Shown: positions 47,914 to 57,960 of the stretch, in pieces
Layout of the letters: every line of letters begins with the position of its first letter
How positions within the stretch are numbered: position 1 is the stretch's first letter
Source: Bifidobacterium canis
GTDB taxonomy: Bacteria > Actinomycetota > Actinomycetes > Actinomycetales > Bifidobacteriaceae
NCBI RefSeq assembly: GCF_009727065.1
Contig: NZ_WNLP01000008.1
Location: 1-64,000, forward strand
DNA length: 64,000 nucleotides
Direction of reading: 5' to 3'
Made by a program: the position numbers and the translations under genes
The notes under the pieces: model-generated
What the model saw: only the letters and a program-made list of their open reading frames with translations
Told to the model about the DNA's origin: nothing
The model's database searches: none

Positions 47914-48614
47914 CACAACGCCTCGCATTCCAATGTTTGGCGAGCACTGACCGCGGGCGCGCAGAACCGCACAGCATTGGTAATGATGCGCTGAATATCA
48001 GGGTTGTGGTAGATCGGGTATTCCTCGTGCCCGGGCTGGAAATAGAAGATCTTGCCCAACCCGCGTGTGAACGTGCAGCCGCTTCTGAACACCTGGCCGC
48101 CGGAGAACCAACCGGCGAACACCACGTCATCCGGCTTGGGAATGTCAAAATATTCACCGTACATCTCTTCTTCCGGCAGTTCAATCATGCTCGGAACGCC
48201 TTGCGCGATCGGATGCGTCGGGCCTATGCACCACAGTTTCTCCGTCTGTGAATGCTTCCATTTCAACGTCATCGACGTGCCCATCAGTCGTTTCATGATC
48301 TTCGAGAAATGTGCGGAGTGCAGCGCGACGAGCCCCATGCCGGAGAGCACCGCCTGCTGCACGCGTTCGGCAACCTCGTCTGAGAACTCGTCTTGCAACG
48401 CATGGCTCCAGAACACGAGCACGTCGGTGTTGTCGAGCACCGTCTGCGTCAAACCATGCTCGGGTTCGTCGAATGTGGCGGTGCGAATCTCAAGATCCGG
48501 TTGCGTGCCAAGGAACTTGGCGATGCACATGTGAATACCGTCCGGGTAGATCGCCCGTATGCCCTCGTATTCACGTTCATGTTTGAACTCATTCCACACG
48601 GTCACTCGTATCAT
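47913..48614 (-). CDS. ThuA-domain protein (trehalose utilization-like)
   Basis: This 233-residue ThuA-family protein has a class I glutamine amidotransferase-like fold. It starts at ATG 48614 (MIRVTVWNEFKHERE) after GGAGGAA. Typical blocks are GIHMCIAKFLG, VLVFWSHALQDEF, GLVALHSAHFSKIMKRLMG and RGLGKIFYFQPGHEEYPI. In rhizobia ThuA works in trehalose metabolism with ThuB; here the partner is a TIM-barrel isomerase. A two-gene sugar pathway is inferred, without a transporter nearby. Confidence 0.88.
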   Translation of the reverse strand: MIRVTVWNEFKHEREYEGIRAIYPDGIHMCIAKFLGTQPDLEIRTATFDEPEHGLTQTVLDNTDVLVFWSHALQDEFSDEVAERVQQAVLSGMGLVALHSAHFSKIMKRLMGTSMTLKWKHSQTEKLWCIGPTHPIAQGVPSMIELPEEEMYGEYFDIPKPDDVVFAGWFSGGQVFRSGCTFTRGLGKIFYFQPGHEEYPIYHNPDIQRIITNAVRFCAPAVSARQTLECEAL

Positions 48615-48779
48615 CGGCGTTCCTCCGTTCACGCGACGTTGCATGTTCGACCACCTGTCGGCATATTCATCGGTCAATATTGTAGCGGCACGCAGTATGC
48701 GGATCGACGAAGAAACGCGCCGGTATACAATGACACATACTAGTTAGTTGCGGTTAGCACTCGTGGAATGGAGCGAAAT

Positions 48780-49804
48780 ATGGTCGGAACGGCACAGCGG
48801 CAGGCTCTGCGAACTCTGCCGAAAGCGGAGTTGCACCTGCATATCGAGGGGACGCTGGAACCTGAACTGGCCATGAAACTGGCGCAGCGCAACAACATTG
48901 ACCTGCCATGGCACACGGTGGAAGAGCTCGAACGCGAATACCAGTTCGAGAACCTGCAATCATTCCTCGACCTCTACTATCAGCTGATGCAAACGTTGCG
49001 AACAGCAGATGATTTTCGCGATCTCATGCTTGCGTATCTCGAACGCGCGCATAACAACGGCGTCATGCACGCGGAGATCTTCTTCGACCCCCAAGTGCAC
49101 GTGTTCACCAACCACCTCGACTACAACACCGTGCTCGACGGCTTGCGTGAGGGGATGCGCATCGGGCGGGAACGCTATGGCATCAGCGGAGGTCTCATTC
49201 TGAGCATTGTCCGAGACATGAGCCTTGAGTCGGCGAACGCGATTCTCGACATGGCCGAACCGCGTAAAATGAGATTCTCGGCATCGGCTTGGATTCCGCG
49301 GAAGTGGGCTACCCTCCCGAACTATTTGCCGACCAGTTCGAACGTGCACGTTCGTTCGGCTGGCATGCGGTCGCACATGCCGGCGAAGAGGGGCCGGCGG
49401 ACTATATTCGCCAAGCGCTCGATCTTCTGCGCGCCGAACGCATCGATCACGGCACGCATCTGCTCGACGACACCGAGTTGATGGAGCGCGTGGCACGTGA
49501 CGGCATCGCACTCACCTGCTGCCCGCTGTCTAACTTGAGACTTCAGGTGATCAACTCGATGAATGAGCACCCAATCGCCCGATTCATGCGGGAGGGCGTG
49601 ACCTGCACCGTCAATTCAGACGATCCCGCTTATTTCGGCGGATATGTGGCCGCGAACTACGAGGCGCTCGCCGAGACTCGCCTGTCGATGGAGCAGCTGG
49701 TCGCGCTCGCAGGCAATTCCATCGATGCTTCGTTCGCCGATGACGCGCGAAAAACTACGATGCGCGCGCAGCTTGACTCCTGGCGTACCGCGCATGGCTT
49801 CTAG
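48780..49804 (+). CDS. add: Adenosine deaminase, frameshifted as written
   Basis: This enzyme deaminates adenosine to inosine using zinc. ATG 48780 has GGAG six bases upstream. Metal ligands appear in AELHLHIEGTLEPEL. The frame breaks in the A-run 49266-49269. One extra A restores RKNEILGIGLDSAEVGYPPE, then HAGEEGPADYI, IDHGTHLLDD, CPLSNLRLQ and NSDDPAYFGGYVA (zinc-site Asp) follow. Restored length is 341 residues. It stands alone and converges on trpE across a shared hairpin. Confidence 0.92.
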
Positions 49805-49834
49805 AGATTTCTAGAGGTACTGCATTCAATATTG

Positions 49835-49887
49835 ATCGGGTGGGTCGCTCACGTGCACGATGCGTAACTGTGAACGACCCGCCCGAT
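49835..49887. terminator. Hairpin between convergent add and trpE
   Basis: ATCGGGTGGGTCG and CGACCCGCCCGAT pair over 13 bases with one G-T pair, around a 27-base loop. It lies between two 3' ends and can serve both strands. Confidence 0.7.
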
Positions 49888-49916
49888 TATGCGTATGTTC
49901 TACTTCTGCCGCAGCG

Positions 49917-51470
49917 TTAAATACGCTTGAGCTGCGCGGCTATCTTGATCGCTTCCACGCTGGCACGTGCTTTGTTACGGCTCTCCTGATACTCGTTCTC
50001 CGGAATCGAATCGAGTACCAAACCGGCACCGGCTTGGACGCTGGCTTCATGGTCGCGGATGAATGCGGTGCGGATGGCTATGGCCATATCCATGTTGCCT
50101 GAGAAATCGAAGTAACCGACGGTGCCACCGTAGATGCCGCGGTCGGCAGGCTCGAGTTGGTCGATGATCTCGATCGCCTTCGGTTTCGGCGCACCCGACA
50201 GCGTGCCCGCCGGGAACGCCGACGTGAACACGTCCATGACCGACAACCCTGGATTGACTTCGCCGGTGACCGTCGAGCACAGGTGCATGATGTGGCTATA
50301 GCGCAGCACATCCATGAGCGACACCACTTCCACCGTCTCCGGTCGGCACACGCGGCTCAGATCGTTGCGCGCCAAGTCGACGAGCATAATGTGCTCGCTG
50401 CGTTCCTTCGGGTCTGCAAGCAGTTCACGACACAGTTTCTCGTCTTCCTCGGGCGTTGCCCCGCGTGGCCGAGATCCGGCGATCGGGAAGCTCATTGCAT
50501 GGCCATCGTCCACTTTGATGAGTGTTTCCGGGCTTGAACCGATCACATTGAAATCACGGCCCTGCGCATCGGTGAGCGTCATGAAATACATGTATGGGCT
50601 CGGGTTAAGCGTGCGCAGCACACGGTACACATCGAACGGATCCGCAGGCGAATCGATGTCGAGGCGTTGCGAAATGACCACTTGGAACACGTCACCGTCG
50701 ATGACATGCTGGCGAGAACGCTCCACCGATTGCTCGAACACTTCCTTTGACGTGCGGAAACGCAGTTCCGGCTGGCTGACCGACGGGTCGAGCACGTTGA
50801 CGCGGAACTCCCCAGCCGTAGGCGTCGCCGACTTGCGCTCCATCTCGTTTACGCGGGCCACCGCTTCGTTGTAGGCCTCATCGGCACGAGTCGGCTTGTC
50901 GTCGACATTCACAGCATTCGCGATCAGCCATACGGAGCCGGAAGCATGATCGACAACGGCAATGTCAGTGGCCAAAGCGAGCACCAGTTCCGGCTGACCC
51001 GTTTCATCTGGGGCATTAGCTGGGAGTTTCGGCTCCCAATGGCGAATGGCATCCCAGCCGACGGTGCCGACGAGACCACTGGTCAGATTCGGCAACCCAT
51101 CCACTTTCGGAGATTTGAGCAGGTCAAGCGTCGCACGCGCGACATCCATGACGTCACCGTGCTCCGGCACTCCGGCAGGGACGCGGCCAAGCCAATCAGC
51201 TTGCCCATTGTTCGAGCGGAGCTGGGCCATCGAGTTGACGCCGATGAAGCTGTATCGGCTCCATGTGCCGTTCGTCTCTGCGGATTCAAGAATGAATGTT
51301 CCCGAGCGGTGACCCGCAAGGCGTTCATACAGGCCGACCGGTGTCAGCGAATCTGCGAGGATGCGGCGCACGATCGGCACGATGCGGTAGCCTTGCGCGG
51401 CGAGCTCATGGAATTCCTCACGACTCGGCCAGGTCTGACCCCAAGAAAGTTTCGTGACGTTCGCGCTCAT
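49917..51470 (-). CDS. trpE: Anthranilate synthase component I
   Basis: This 517-residue chorismate-utilising enzyme makes anthranilate with TrpG. The feedback-type N-terminal region carries [17 protein letters not shown], where the Trp-binding LLES-like motif is expected. The catalytic core has [51 protein letters not shown] and [18 protein letters not shown] 51470 overlaps the hisI stop by 4 bases. No trpG is visible in the window. Confidence 0.97.
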   Translation of the reverse strand: MSANVTKLSWGQTWPSREEFHELAAQGYRIVPIVRRILADSLTPVGLYERLAGHRSGTFILESAETNGTWSRYSFIGVNSMAQLRSNNGQADWLGRVPAGVPEHGDVMDVARATLDLLKSPKVDGLPNLTSGLVGTVGWDAIRHWEPKLPANAPDETGQPELVLALATDIAVVDHASGSVWLIANAVNVDDKPTRADEAYNEAVARVNEMERKSATPTAGEFRVNVLDPSVSQPELRFRTSKEVFEQSVERSRQHVIDGDVFQVVISQRLDIDSPADPFDVYRVLRTLNPSPYMYFMTLTDAQGRDFNVIGSSPETLIKVDDGHAMSFPIAGSRPRGATPEEDEKLCRELLADPKERSEHIMLVDLARNDLSRVCRPETVEVVSLMDVLRYSHIMHLCSTVTGEVNPGLSVMDVFTSAFPAGTLSGAPKPKAIEIIDQLEPADRGIYGGTVGYFDFSGNMDMAIAIRTAFIRDHEASVQAGAGLVLDSIPENEYQESRNKARASVEAIKIAAQLKRI

Positions 51471-51880
51471 TGCTGCTCCTCCACATTCTTCTCTCGGTAT
51501 CCAACGGTCACAGGCAACGAACCACCTTCATCGAAGCATGATCTCTTGCCGGTGTGGCAGGCGGCTCCCACTTGGTCGACTTCCACGAGAATAGCATCAC
51601 CGTCGCAATCGAGATTCAGAGCCTTGACATATTGCACATGGCCGGACGTGTCGCCTTTGCGCCAATATTCCTGACGGGATCGTGACCAGAAAGTGACTCG
51701 CCCCTCGGTCAGCGTGCGTCGCAACGCCTCATCGTTCATGTAGCCGACCATCAGCACTTCCTTCGTGTCGAACTGCTGGATGACGGCGGCCACCAAACCC
51801 TTGTCGTCGTATTTGAGTCGCGCTTTGATGCGCGGGTCCAACGTCGTCGAATTATCGTATTCCACTGCTTCGTTGCTCAT
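51467..51880 (-). CDS. hisI: Phosphoribosyl-AMP cyclohydrolase
   Basis: This 137-residue zinc enzyme does step three of histidine synthesis. ATG 51880 ([17 protein letters not shown]) is chosen; the frame upstream is not family-like. It shows [39 protein letters not shown] and the metal-binding [11 protein letters not shown] with C later in [12 protein letters not shown]. It is monofunctional, consistent with a separate hisE at 41366. Its stop overlaps the trpE start. Confidence 0.96.
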   Translation of the reverse strand: MSNEAVEYDNSTTLDPRIKARLKYDDKGLVAAVIQQFDTKEVLMVGYMNDEALRRTLTEGRVTFWSRSRQEYWRKGDTSGHVQYVKALNLDCDGDAILVEVDQVGAACHTGKRSCFDEGGSLPVTVGYREKNVEEQQ

Positions 51881-51946
51881 TGATGCTCCAAAACTGTTGC
51901 TGTTCCTCACATAGGTTAGCAAACGCTCTCTTATGACCGATTCGCT

Positions 51947-52717
51947 TCAGCGAACCGTATATCCCGCCTGACGCAATGCGTTCTTGACTTCGGCGATCGA
52001 AACCTTGCCGAAATGGAAAATCGATGCGGCGAGCACTGCATCGGCGCCGGCGGCGACGGCTGGCGGGAAGTCCTCGGCTTTGCCGGCTCCACCGGAGGCG
52101 ATGATCGGAATGGAGACTTCTCGGCGCATCGCGCTGATCATCTCCAGATCGAAGCCCTGCTGGGTGCCATCGGCATCCATGGAATTGAGTAGGATCTCGC
52201 CTGCGCCTAATTCCTCGGCTCGTTTCGCCCACCACAATGCGTCGATGCCTGTGGACTTGCGGCCACCCATCGTGGTCACTTCGAAGCCGGATTGTGTGTG
52301 ATGCTCCCCCTGCTCACGTCGTGCATCCACGCTCAGCACGAGCACTTGATTGCCGAATCGCTCGGAAACGCGACTGATCAATGTCGGATCATTGATGGCC
52401 GCTGTATTCACGCTCACCTTGTCGGCGCCGCAACGCAGCAACGAATCCACGTCATCTGGCGTGCGCACTCCCCCTCCGACGGTGAGCGGAATGAACACCT
52501 GTTCCGCAGTGCGATTCACGACGTCGATCATCGTCCCACGATGTGAGCTGGATGCTGTGACGTCGAGGAAGGTGAGCTCATCGGCGCCTTGGCGATAGTA
52601 TTCGGCGGCCAATTCCACGGGATCGCCGGCATCCTTGAGGTTCTCGAAATGGACGCCTTTGACCACACGCCCCGCATCGACATCCAGGCAAGGAATAACA
52701 CGCACCGCCAATGACAT
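51947..52717 (-). CDS. hisF: Imidazole glycerol phosphate synthase subunit HisF
   Basis: This 256-residue TIM barrel closes the imidazole ring with HisH. ATG 52717 ([16 protein letters not shown]) has GGAG six bases upstream; two earlier ATGs lie within 12 bases. Catalytic Asp residues are in [15 protein letters not shown] and [14 protein letters not shown]. It also shows VNTAAINDP and [10 protein letters not shown]. hisI follows with a gap of 66 bases; hisH is not in the window. Confidence 0.96.
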   Translation of the reverse strand: MSLAVRVIPCLDVDAGRVVKGVHFENLKDAGDPVELAAEYYRQGADELTFLDVTASSSHRGTMIDVVNRTAEQVFIPLTVGGGVRTPDDVDSLLRCGADKVSVNTAAINDPTLISRVSERFGNQVLVLSVDARREQGEHHTQSGFEVTTMGGRKSTGIDALWWAKRAEELGAGEILLNSMDADGTQQGFDLEMISAMRREVSIPIIASGGAGKAEDFPPAVAAGADAVLAASIFHFGKVSIAEVKNALRQAGYTVR

Positions 52718-52902
52718 TGACATCTCCATTCGATTGCACACACATGGTTCTACGGATGGTTTCCAGCGTACCGATTCCCTGTTACAACGCGCCTCACATC
52801 GCCCCAACCGTTCGCATCGTGATATGCCGAATACGCATGATCGCCACAAATATGCAGGCTCGGTGGACACGCATCAATGCGCCCATATCTATTATCAATC
52901 AC

Positions 52903-53376
52903 CTACAGGCGTAGCAGATATATGTAAGAATCCTCGTGCGGGAACTCGTAGTGGAACGGGAGTTCGTCTTTGCCGATGCGGACGAAACCGGCGCGTTCAT
53001 AGAATCTATGCGAGGCGGTGGCAACCGTCGGCGTGTCAAGCAGCACGGTCGTGAATCCGCCGTTCTGCAGAGTTTGCAATATCTGCTCATATAGTGCGAG
53101 CCCTAGTTTTTTACTGCGCCAGTCGGAACGCACGAAGAACTTTTTGAGCACGGCGTTGCCGTTTCCGTAATTCATGAACGCCAGCCTCCCCACCACGTCG
53201 CCGTTGTCGACGGCGATCAGGAATTCACCGCCGTTGCGCTCATAGTACTTCGGTATATCCAGCAAATCCGGTTGTTCGGCAAGAGACAGATCGATCTTCG
53301 CCTCATCATTCTGAATATGCAGAATCAAATCGATTATCTGCTGCTTGTATTGCTCCTGATACGGCATGATCTGCAC
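52903..53376 (-). CDS. GNAT-family N-acetyltransferase
   Basis: This 157-residue acetyltransferase has the acetyl-CoA loop VRSDWRSKKLGLALYEQIL and the C-terminal ASHRFYERAGFVRIG block. GTG 53376 has GGAGG eight bases upstream; ATG 53367 is the alternative. The acceptor substrate is unknown. It stands between hisF and the ABC exporter genes with no shared overlap. The preceding 185 bases (52718-52902) hold no gene. Confidence 0.88.
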   Translation of the reverse strand: MQIMPYQEQYKQQIIDLILHIQNDEAKIDLSLAEQPDLLDIPKYYERNGGEFLIAVDNGDVVGRLAFMNYGNGNAVLKKFFVRSDWRSKKLGLALYEQILQTLQNGGFTTVLLDTPTVATASHRFYERAGFVRIGKDELPFHYEFPHEDSYIYLLRL

Positions 53377-53469
53377 GGTTACAGCCTCCTTGTTCGTCTG
53401 TATCCAGAATAACTGTCGGTTGCCGATAATTGCCGCACAATCTTTTCAATAATGTTTGATGCGAACTAG

Positions 53470-54222
53470 TCAGCACCTCTTCTTACGCACCGCGAAGACG
53501 ACGATTGCGGCGACAAGACATGCAACCATGTATATAAGCACAATCGACAAATATGGCCAGATATTCGCGAAGTTGCCGGAGATGGCCATCTCCGTGGCTT
53601 GGGCGGCATTGTAGAACGGCAATGCTTTGGCAACCGTCTGAAACACGGATCCCATGATCTCAAGCGGAATGGTGAGTCCAGATAGAATGAACGAGACTGT
53701 GGTGAGCATGGCACCGCAGACGCCGCCGACGGATTTGTCGCTCATCACTGTACCGCACAGTAGTCCGACGCCTATGTACATCAAAGCAGTCAGCAGAACA
53801 ATGACCACAGCGAGCAGTACACGTATAGTGATGCGGAATCCGAAGAAGCCCGCACATAGGTATGTAGCAGCCGATTGAATTACCGAAACGACGAGCATGG
53901 GCAGCGTGTAACCCATGATGAAGTCAACGGCAGTCATCGGAGAAGCGAACAATCGATTCAAGAATGTGGATGTACGGTCTTTAGCTATCAGCATGCCCGC
54001 GAACAGAGAAAGAAACACAGGCGCATAGGAAGCGATGGCCGCTGCCATCTGAGTCATATCAATTTGCGTGGCACCGGGGATCTTCCCTACCTGCTTGTAG
54101 ATGAGAGATAACACCCAAAGCATCATCACCGGGAATATGAATCCGAAGAACAGGTTCACAGGGTCACGCAATACCTCTTTCATGGTGCGTACGGAGAAAA
54201 TGTTGATTCTGCGCAGACTCAT
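53470..54222 (-). CDS. ABC-2 type transporter permease
   Basis: This 250-residue permease has six hydrophobic segments (for example LFFGFIFPVMMLWVLSLIY and AMLTTVSFILSGLTIPLEIM) and an ABC-2 layout. Its ATG overlaps the stop of the ATPase gene by 4 bases. It probably exports a drug, peptide or lipid. A TetR gene heads the operon, which suggests induction by a toxic ligand. Confidence 0.88.
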   Translation of the reverse strand: MSLRRINIFSVRTMKEVLRDPVNLFFGFIFPVMMLWVLSLIYKQVGKIPGATQIDMTQMAAAIASYAPVFLSLFAGMLIAKDRTSTFLNRLFASPMTAVDFIMGYTLPMLVVSVIQSAATYLCAGFFGFRITIRVLLAVVIVLLTALMYIGVGLLCGTVMSDKSVGGVCGAMLTTVSFILSGLTIPLEIMGSVFQTVAKALPFYNAAQATEMAISGNFANIWPYLSIVLIYMVACLVAAIVVFAVRKKRC

Positions 54223-54943
54223 CGTGTTCCTTCCGTCAATGTGATGAACGCGTCTTCGAGCGTGTTTTTGCCACTTTTCTTCTTCAATTCGTCAAGAGTG
54301 CCCGAAGCAACGATATGCCCAGACACCATGATGGCGATCCTATCGGCCAATGTTTCTACCTCCTCAAGGTAATGTGTGGTGAGCAACATGGTCACCTTGC
54401 CTTTGAGCCCTTCGATCACTTTCCAAAGGTCACAACGTGCGAATACATCCAGTCCAACAGTCGGCTCATCGAGGAACAAGATTTGTGGATTTGTGATAAG
54501 ACCCATTGCAATGCTCAACCGCCGTTGCATTCCTCCCGACAGGGTTTGCGCTCGCTGGCTGGCAACTTGTTGCAGCTCGAACTCCTGCATCATGTGTTTT
54601 GCGTTCGATTTCGCTTCGTTATTCGATTGCCCGTATATGCTTGCAATGAATTCGAGGTTCTCGCGCACGGTCAGGTTTGCTGCCACCGCTGTTTCCTGTG
54701 GCGACAGATTGATGCGCGGTTTGATATGCTGCATGTCGGCGCTGACCGATCTGCCAAGCAGATACGCATCTCCGGAACTTGGTCGTTCAAGACCCGTGAG
54801 CATGGAAATCGTAGTGGTTTTACCTGCTCCGTTGACTCCGAGAAGAGCGAAGATCTCCCCTTGATCAACATCGAAATCGATATGATCCACAGCAGTTATT
54901 GACCCATATTTTTGGTGAGCCCCGTTGCCCGTATTGCTTTCAT
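54219..54943 (-). CDS. ABC transporter ATP-binding protein (N-terminus frameshifted as written)
   Basis: This exporter ATPase has Walker A LGVNGAGKTTT, the Q-loop in NLSPQETA, signature LSGGMQRRL, Walker B ILFLDEPTVGLD and the switch His in LLTTHYLEEVE. The open frame as written starts at 54890. One added base in the plus-strand T-run 54909-54913 extends it to ATG 54943 (MKAIRATGLTKKYGSITAVD), the expected family start, giving 241 residues. The ATG overlaps the TetR gene end within a base or two. Confidence 0.92.
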
Positions 54944-54944
54944 C

Positions 54945-55517
54945 TCATTCTCCCTTTGATTTTTCTGTTGCACGGTCCTTCAACGCAAGGAACATCGACG
55001 ACACGGATTCTTCAATGAACCGTTGATCCCATTCGATGTATTTGGTGGCGATCATGGACGCGATACCATGCACATATACCCACATCTGCAAGTGGAAACG
55101 AGTGGCAGATTCAAGATCCAATCCGAGTTGCGCCGCGATCATCTTGATGATTGGCTGCACTTGATCGCTCATATGCGCTCTCTGCTCATCGCTTTGATCA
55201 TGCATGAATAACATTTTGAATAGCTCAGGCTCATCTTTGGCAAAGTAAATGTACGCCATTCCACTAGCCATGTACGGCGGATACTCTGATGACGTCATGG
55301 CACGTCTGATGCGCTCCGTATATTCAGCAGCCGCAGCTTCCCACACAGACTGTTGCACATCCTCCATATTTGTAAATAAGCCAAAGATCGGTTTGACCGA
55401 GGAGTTCAACGCCGATGCAAGAGAACGGGCAGTAAGGGCATCCATACCATGCTTGCGTACAATCCCCATTGCAGCGTTAATGACTTGCTCTCGAGTAAAT
55501 CGGGGTGTTCTGGGCAT
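54945..55517 (-). CDS. TetR-family transcriptional regulator
   Basis: This 190-residue repressor starts at ATG 55517 with GGAGG five bases upstream; the in-frame start at 55529 lies within that ribosome site. The N-terminal helix-turn-helix is TREQVINAAMGIVRKHGMDA...TARSLASALNSSVKPIFGLF. The C-terminal ligand domain has MWVYVHGIASMIAT typical of TetR-like WHG motifs. It leads the exporter operon and probably represses it through the palindrome at 55560-55571. Confidence 0.92.
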   Translation of the reverse strand: MPRTPRFTREQVINAAMGIVRKHGMDALTARSLASALNSSVKPIFGLFTNMEDVQQSVWEAAAAEYTERIRRAMTSSEYPPYMASGMAYIYFAKDEPELFKMLFMHDQSDEQRAHMSDQVQPIIKMIAAQLGLDLESATRFHLQMWVYVHGIASMIATKYIEWDQRFIEESVSSMFLALKDRATEKSKGE

Positions 55518-55559
55518 AGTCACCTCCAATAATGCAACACCATAGTATAAAATAACATA

Positions 55560-55571
55560 TGTTGCGCAACA
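55560..55571. promoter_or_regulatory. Candidate TetR operator palindrome
   Basis: TGTTGCGCAACA is a perfect 12-base palindrome 42 bases upstream of the TetR start codon. A related half-site TGCAACAC lies at about 55533-55540. The TATAAAATAACATAT stretch between them can supply the promoter. Confidence 0.55.
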
Positions 55572-55620
55572 CTTGTTACCATATAACTACTGTCAATGAA
55601 AGTCAAATAACTAATCAAAA

Positions 55621-55646
55621 TGGGACGTCAACCAGTTGACGTCCCA
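55621..55646 (-). terminator. Terminator of rlmN
   Basis: TGGGACGTCAAC and GTTGACGTCCCA are perfect complements across two bases (the real loop will be a little wider). TTTTGATTAG follows on the minus strand. It begins 24 bases after the rlmN stop. Confidence 0.85.
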
Positions 55647-55669
55647 TACACAGTTGATATTGAAATTAA

Positions 55670-56848
55670 TCAGACGTTCTTTGCCGCGAGCTGCCCGCAG
55701 GCACCGTCGATGTCTTGGCCTCGCGTGTCACGCAACGTGGCGGTTATGCCAGCCTCGTGGAGGATGTCGAGGAAACGCTCCTCATCTTCAGGTTTTGACG
55801 CCGTCCATTTCGAGCCCTCGATCGGGTTGAGTGGAATGGGGTTGACGTGCGCCCAATTGTCTCCGTAATGGTTGAGCTTGTTGGCCAGCTGGCGGGCGTG
55901 GATCTCCTGATCGTTGATGCCGCGCATCAACGCATATTCGATGCTCACGCGGCGTTTGGAAGCCAAGTAGTAGTCATGCGCGGCGTCGAGCACCTCGTCG
56001 ACGTTGAACCGCTTGTTCATGGGAACGAGTTCGTCGCGCAGCTCATTGTTCGGCGCGTGCAGCGACACCGCCAAGCGCACCGGAATGCCCTCTTGCGTGA
56101 GCTTGCGGATGCCTGGCACAACACCGACGGTGGAAACGGTGATGTTGCGCGCGGAGATGCCGAACCCCTCGGGAGGCATTGCGCTGATCTGTTTGACGGC
56201 GCTGATGAGCGCACGATAGTTGCCCATCGGCTCCCCCATGCCCATGAACACGACGTTACTCAAGCGTCCCGGCCCACCGGCTACTTTGCCGTCCTGCATC
56301 ATCTTCGCAGCCACGCGCACCTGTTCGAGAATCTCGCCGGTAGACATGTTGCGAGTCAAACCAAGTTTGCCCGTCGCACAGAACGGGCAGCCCATGCCGC
56401 AGCCCACCTGACTGGAGATGCACAGGGTGGCGCGGTTCGGGTAGCGCATCAGCACCGATTCGATCTTCGCGTTGTCGAACAGGTTCCACAGCGTTTTGAT
56501 GGTCATGCCGTCGTCGGCGACCTGATGCGTCACCTCGGTGATCAGCGTCGGGAAGAATTCCTCAGCCACCTGCTGACGTGCAGATGCAGGGAAATCGGTG
56601 AAATCGTTCGCGTTCACATCGAAGTGGCCGTAGTAATGGTTGGCGAGCTGCTTGACGCGGAACTTCGGCAGTCCAAGTTCCTGTGCCTTTGCGATGCGTT
56701 CATCTACGCTCATGTCGGTGAAATGGATTGGCGGTTTGCCGCGGCGCGCATGATCCTTGGCAAGCACATCGCGGAATGCTCCGGTACGCCCACCTTCGGT
56801 GATGCCTGATTCAACGGATTCTTGCGTGGAAATATTCTTATCTGTCAT
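55670..56848 (-). CDS. rlmN: 23S rRNA (adenine2503-C2)-methyltransferase RlmN
   Basis: This 392-residue radical SAM enzyme methylates A2503 of 23S rRNA and some tRNAs. The cluster motif CGMGCPFCATG is present, as are GEPMGNY, ISTVG-like ITVSTVGVVPG, the catalytic Cys in TLRDTRGQDIDGACGQLA, and MRGINDQ. ATG 56848 begins a 35-residue polar extension before the family core. It lies downstream of cdsA with a gap of 37 bases and ends at a terminator. Confidence 0.96.
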   Translation of the reverse strand: MTDKNISTQESVESGITEGGRTGAFRDVLAKDHARRGKPPIHFTDMSVDERIAKAQELGLPKFRVKQLANHYYGHFDVNANDFTDFPASARQQVAEEFFPTLITEVTHQVADDGMTIKTLWNLFDNAKIESVLMRYPNRATLCISSQVGCGMGCPFCATGKLGLTRNMSTGEILEQVRVAAKMMQDGKVAGGPGRLSNVVFMGMGEPMGNYRALISAVKQISAMPPEGFGISARNITVSTVGVVPGIRKLTQEGIPVRLAVSLHAPNNELRDELVPMNKRFNVDEVLDAAHDYYLASKRRVSIEYALMRGINDQEIHARQLANKLNHYGDNWAHVNPIPLNPIEGSKWTASKPEDEERFLDILHEAGITATLRDTRGQDIDGACGQLAAKNV

Positions 56849-56885
56849 TGTTGTGATGGGATACGTGTTTACAAATACTCAGATT

Positions 56886-57854
56886 TTACAAGCCGGTCGC
56901 CCACAGTAGCACGCACACGAACGGGGCACACATCAGAATCGAGTCGACTCGATCGAGAATACCACCATGGCCTTTGAGCAGATGGCCCATGTCTTTGATG
57001 CCCATGTCTCGCTTCAGCATCGACGCGCACAGGTCACCATATGTGCCGACGATACCGATGATAATGCCGAGCAGGAGTGGCACCCACCACCGAGTTGCCC
57101 ACAAAGCGGCGTCATACGTGCAAGCGAACACCACATATGCGCCTGCGACAGCAAACAGAATGGAGCCAAGTAATCCCTCCACGGACTTTTTCGGAGAGAT
57201 TCTCGGGCTCAGCTTGTGTTTGCCGAACATCATGCCTGCGAACAAGCCGCCTGTGTCGCTCAGTGCCGGCATGAACACGACGAGAATGGCGTGAGCGAAA
57301 TAATGGTCATTGAATGTGAGCGGCATGATGATGCACGACGCCAGCAGTGGAATATACAGTACGGTGAACATGGCGACAGCCACTTGTGTCAGGCGACTGT
57401 GGCTCTCCCCTCGTCTATCGACTGTTCCCGGTGCGGTCTGCATTTTCCTATCGAGCTGCTTTTCGATTCGTTTGCCATGCCAGAGTTGCAGTGTCGCGCT
57501 GATGGCAACGGCTACAAGCGAAAAGCAGATGCAAACGGCCATAGCGACAACATGCCGTGGGAAGAAATATACGGCGCATAATGTGATCGTCGAACAGATC
57601 CAGAGCGTCACCAGTGGAATATGCAGGTTGATAACGGCCAGATCAACGCGCAGTTCCCAGAGTGCGAGAATCATGAATACGACAACGAGGGCTACAAACA
57701 GCACAGGGCTGATCCATAGGCACAGCAGTATGACGGCGATCAAAGCAACGGCGGTTCCGACCGCCTGCGGCATGTTGCGTCCGGCTTTCTTGTTGATAGC
57801 ATCGATCGCTTCGTCGGCCTTGACTTCCATGTCGTGCTGCGATTGTGAATTCAT
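56886..57854 (-). CDS. cdsA: Phosphatidate cytidylyltransferase
   Basis: This 322-residue membrane enzyme makes CDP-diacylglycerol, the substrate for both phosphatidyltransferases in this window. Eight hydrophobic segments are visible, and the family signature is SPKKSVEGLLGS with GDLCASMLKRDMGIKDMGHL and GHGGILDRVDSI. AGGA lies five bases before ATG 57854; ATG 57857 is immediately before. The frame further upstream is not conserved. It follows frr, as in many bacteria. Confidence 0.95.
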   Translation of the reverse strand: MNSQSQHDMEVKADEAIDAINKKAGRNMPQAVGTAVALIAVILLCLWISPVLFVALVVVFMILALWELRVDLAVINLHIPLVTLWICSTITLCAVYFFPRHVVAMAVCICFSLVAVAISATLQLWHGKRIEKQLDRKMQTAPGTVDRRGESHSRLTQVAVAMFTVLYIPLLASCIIMPLTFNDHYFAHAILVVFMPALSDTGGLFAGMMFGKHKLSPRISPKKSVEGLLGSILFAVAGAYVVFACTYDAALWATRWWVPLLLGIIIGIVGTYGDLCASMLKRDMGIKDMGHLLKGHGGILDRVDSILMCAPFVCVLLWATGL

Positions 57855-57960
57855 CATGGTCCTTACATCGTGTGTGACAATGCGCGTCGTATTGCAAAAT
57901 GAATGGGCAATGGCATGCGTGCAGATGCGTTTGCCATTGCCCAATTGATCATGCGAGGCG

